DNA from: Legionella genomosp. 1
GTDB taxonomy: Bacteria > Pseudomonadota > Gammaproteobacteria > Legionellales > Legionellaceae
NCBI GenBank assembly: GCA_945889365.1
Contig: CAMDBQ010000127.1
Coordinates: 1 to 5,174, forward strand
DNA length: 5,174 nucleotides
Direction of reading: 5' to 3'
The translations under genes and the position numbers were made by a program. The notes beneath the pieces were generated by a model. The model searched no databases, was not told where the DNA came from, and saw only the letters and a program-made list of their open reading frames with translations. Below, piece by piece: positions 4,320 to 5,174 of this stretch (within the stretch, counting starts at the first letter, position 1; each line of letters begins with the position of its first letter).

Positions 4320-4349
4320 TATATACTCATACATAAATGTTTATAACAA
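4320..4349 (-). promoter_or_regulatory. Possible promoter and operator word of the second antitoxin
   Basis: On the minus strand TTGTTA (4349-4344) and TATATA (4325-4320) are 18 bp apart, a modest sigma70 match about 30 bp ahead of the start at 4289. The 10-mer ATACTCATAC (plus strand 4323-4332) overlaps the -10 and is identical to the 10-mer at 802-811 in the first TA palindrome. Confidence 0.4.
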
Positions 4350-4596
4350 TACAATCCAGAATTTGCGCAACATACATATTTACCAATCCCCCTATCATTC
4401 CGCAGAAAATGTCCTATAATTACACATATAGGCAGTTACCAACCCTGACTGAACTTAAATACGATTGACGAATAGGGAGATTGCTTTGATGTGCCGTGTG
4501 TCTGCCTGTGAATGACAGGAAGCCTAAAGCACCTCATAAATCACCACAGTGAGGATCATTTCCAGCTCAGACATACGGGGGGTCATTGCCTAATTA
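4350..4596. other. Gap without a supported gene; several small hairpins
   Basis: No convincing gene is seen on either strand. Small inverted repeats occur: CCTATA/TATAGG (4413-4418 and 4427-4432), CCTGT/ACAGG (4505-4509 and 4515-4519) and CCTCA/TGAGG (4532-4536 and 4550-4554). The latter two lie downstream of the transporter on the minus strand and could slow or end its transcription, but neither has a T-tract. A TATAAT at 4415-4420 has no good -35. This stretch is probably the junction between island and chromosome. Confidence 0.4.
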
Positions 4597-5174
4597 TCAA
4601 CTCCCGATTAGCCGATTTAACCGCGGTGAAATCAACCACATTAAGACTGCCACGGCCAACGTCACCACACCAATACTGGCAAATACATGGGTATAAACCA
4701 TCAATGACTCAATGCCCGGCTGAATATCTTTTGGTAATGCCGTATAGGATGCCACCCATGCCCCTGTAAATCCAGCCACAGAAGAGGTTAAAAACCAGAT
4801 CCCCATCACAAAGCCGGCCATTTTAGGCGGCACCAATTCAGCCACCATCGCAACACCTAAGGCAGACACCAACACTTCGCCTAAACTCTGGAACAAATAA
4901 GCCACGACCAACCACCCGGAAGACACCATGCCATTCGCATCATGCACATACCGACAGAAATACAACGACAAAAAGCCTATACTGCAACACGTCATGCCTG
5001 AGGCAAACTTATAAGACACTGGGAAAGAAATCCCACGATCATTTAACCGCAGATAAAATGCCGCTAACAAGGGGCTCATAATAATAATCCAGATCGCATT
5101 TAACGCTTGAAAGCTCTGCGGATCCAGTTGAACTGACAGCAAACTGGCATGCACATTATTCACTGCAAATAAAT
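4597..5174 (-). CDS. POT-family (proton-dependent) peptide transporter, C-terminal part
   Basis: C-terminal roughly 190 residues of an inner-membrane MFS protein of the POT/PTR2 family, which couples di- and tripeptide uptake to proton entry. The frame is open to the window edge (LFAVNNVHASLL), so the 5' part lies beyond 5174; full members are around 450-500 aa. Family marks are VQLDPQSFQALNAIWIII, then SPLLAAFYLRL, YLFQSLGEVLVSALGVAMV (the conserved glutamate of SLGE), PPKMAGFVMGIWFLTSSVAG and a final hydrophobic span (VFASIGVVTLAVAVLMWLI). About five transmembrane helices are visible, fitting helices 8-12. It ends SPRLNRLIGS at TGA 4597-4599. It appears intact and is likely a normal chromosomal gene next to the island. 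Exact substrate cannot be told. Confidence 0.85.
   Translation of the reverse strand, partial: LFAVNNVHASLLSVQLDPQSFQALNAIWIIIMSPLLAAFYLRLNDRGISFPVSYKFASGMTCCSIGFLSLYFCRYVHDANGMVSSGWLVVAYLFQSLGEVLVSALGVAMVAELVPPKMAGFVMGIWFLTSSVAGFTGAWVASYTALPKDIQPGIESLMVYTHVFASIGVVTLAVAVLMWLISPRLNRLIGS

Noticed and set aside
4489..4515. Nine-codon plus-strand frame MCRVSACE with an upstream GGGAG, like a leader peptide
   Set aside because: The gene that would follow is only the antisense of the transporter's 3' end, the GGGAG to ATG distance (about 10 nt) is long, and no attenuator-type terminator follows.
4512..4769. 85-codon plus-strand frame
   Set aside because: Most of it is antisense to the POT transporter, and the protein shows no recognisable family pattern.

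Overview
This window looks like an accessory island of a moderately AT-rich gammaproteobacterium. The peptide-transporter fragment, the ParD/ParE and VapB/PIN-type toxin-antitoxin (TA) pairs, the Fic protein and the decayed mobile genes would fit the Legionellales or Piscirickettsia-like groups of host-associated bacteria. That placement is inferred from family resemblance only. No CRISPR array, tRNA or rRNA was seen.

Layout from left to right. 1-605 (+) is an IS transposase reduced to its N- and C-terminal pieces, with the catalytic core deleted. 797-848 is a 52-bp perfect palindrome carrying the promoter and presumed operator of an intact RHH antitoxin / RelE-ParE toxin operon (860-1431, +). 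From 1442 to 2180 (-) lie three wrecks: a fragment resembling the CENP-B-type DNA-binding domain of eukaryotic pogo/Fot1 transposases, a frameshifted and 3'-truncated Schlafen/AlbA_2-domain gene, and a serine resolvase cut down to its two ends. A terminator-like hairpin (2233-2267) separates these from an intact Fic-domain AMPylase-type gene (2319-3377, -). The Fic start region is embedded in a 24-bp inverted repeat and tandem repeats, followed by a 200-bp stretch dense with further inverted repeats. Next come an unrecognised 99-aa gene (3592-3891, -), a truncated PIN toxin lacking its first catalytic aspartate (3940-4047, -) and its intact RHH antitoxin (4047-4289, -). After a 300-bp gap, the C-terminal part of a POT-family peptide transporter (4597 to the window end, -) probably marks the edge of ordinary chromosome.

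Two TA operons share the 10-mer ATACTCATAC in their promoter regions, so cross-talk of their RHH antitoxins is conceivable. Two unrelated mobile genes show the same kind of lesion: both termini kept, core removed. Only the first TA pair, Fic, the orphan antitoxin and the hypothetical gene look intact inside the island. The most unusual signals are the palindromic symmetric promoter, the possible eukaryote-type transposase fragment, and the inverted-repeat architecture around the Fic start.
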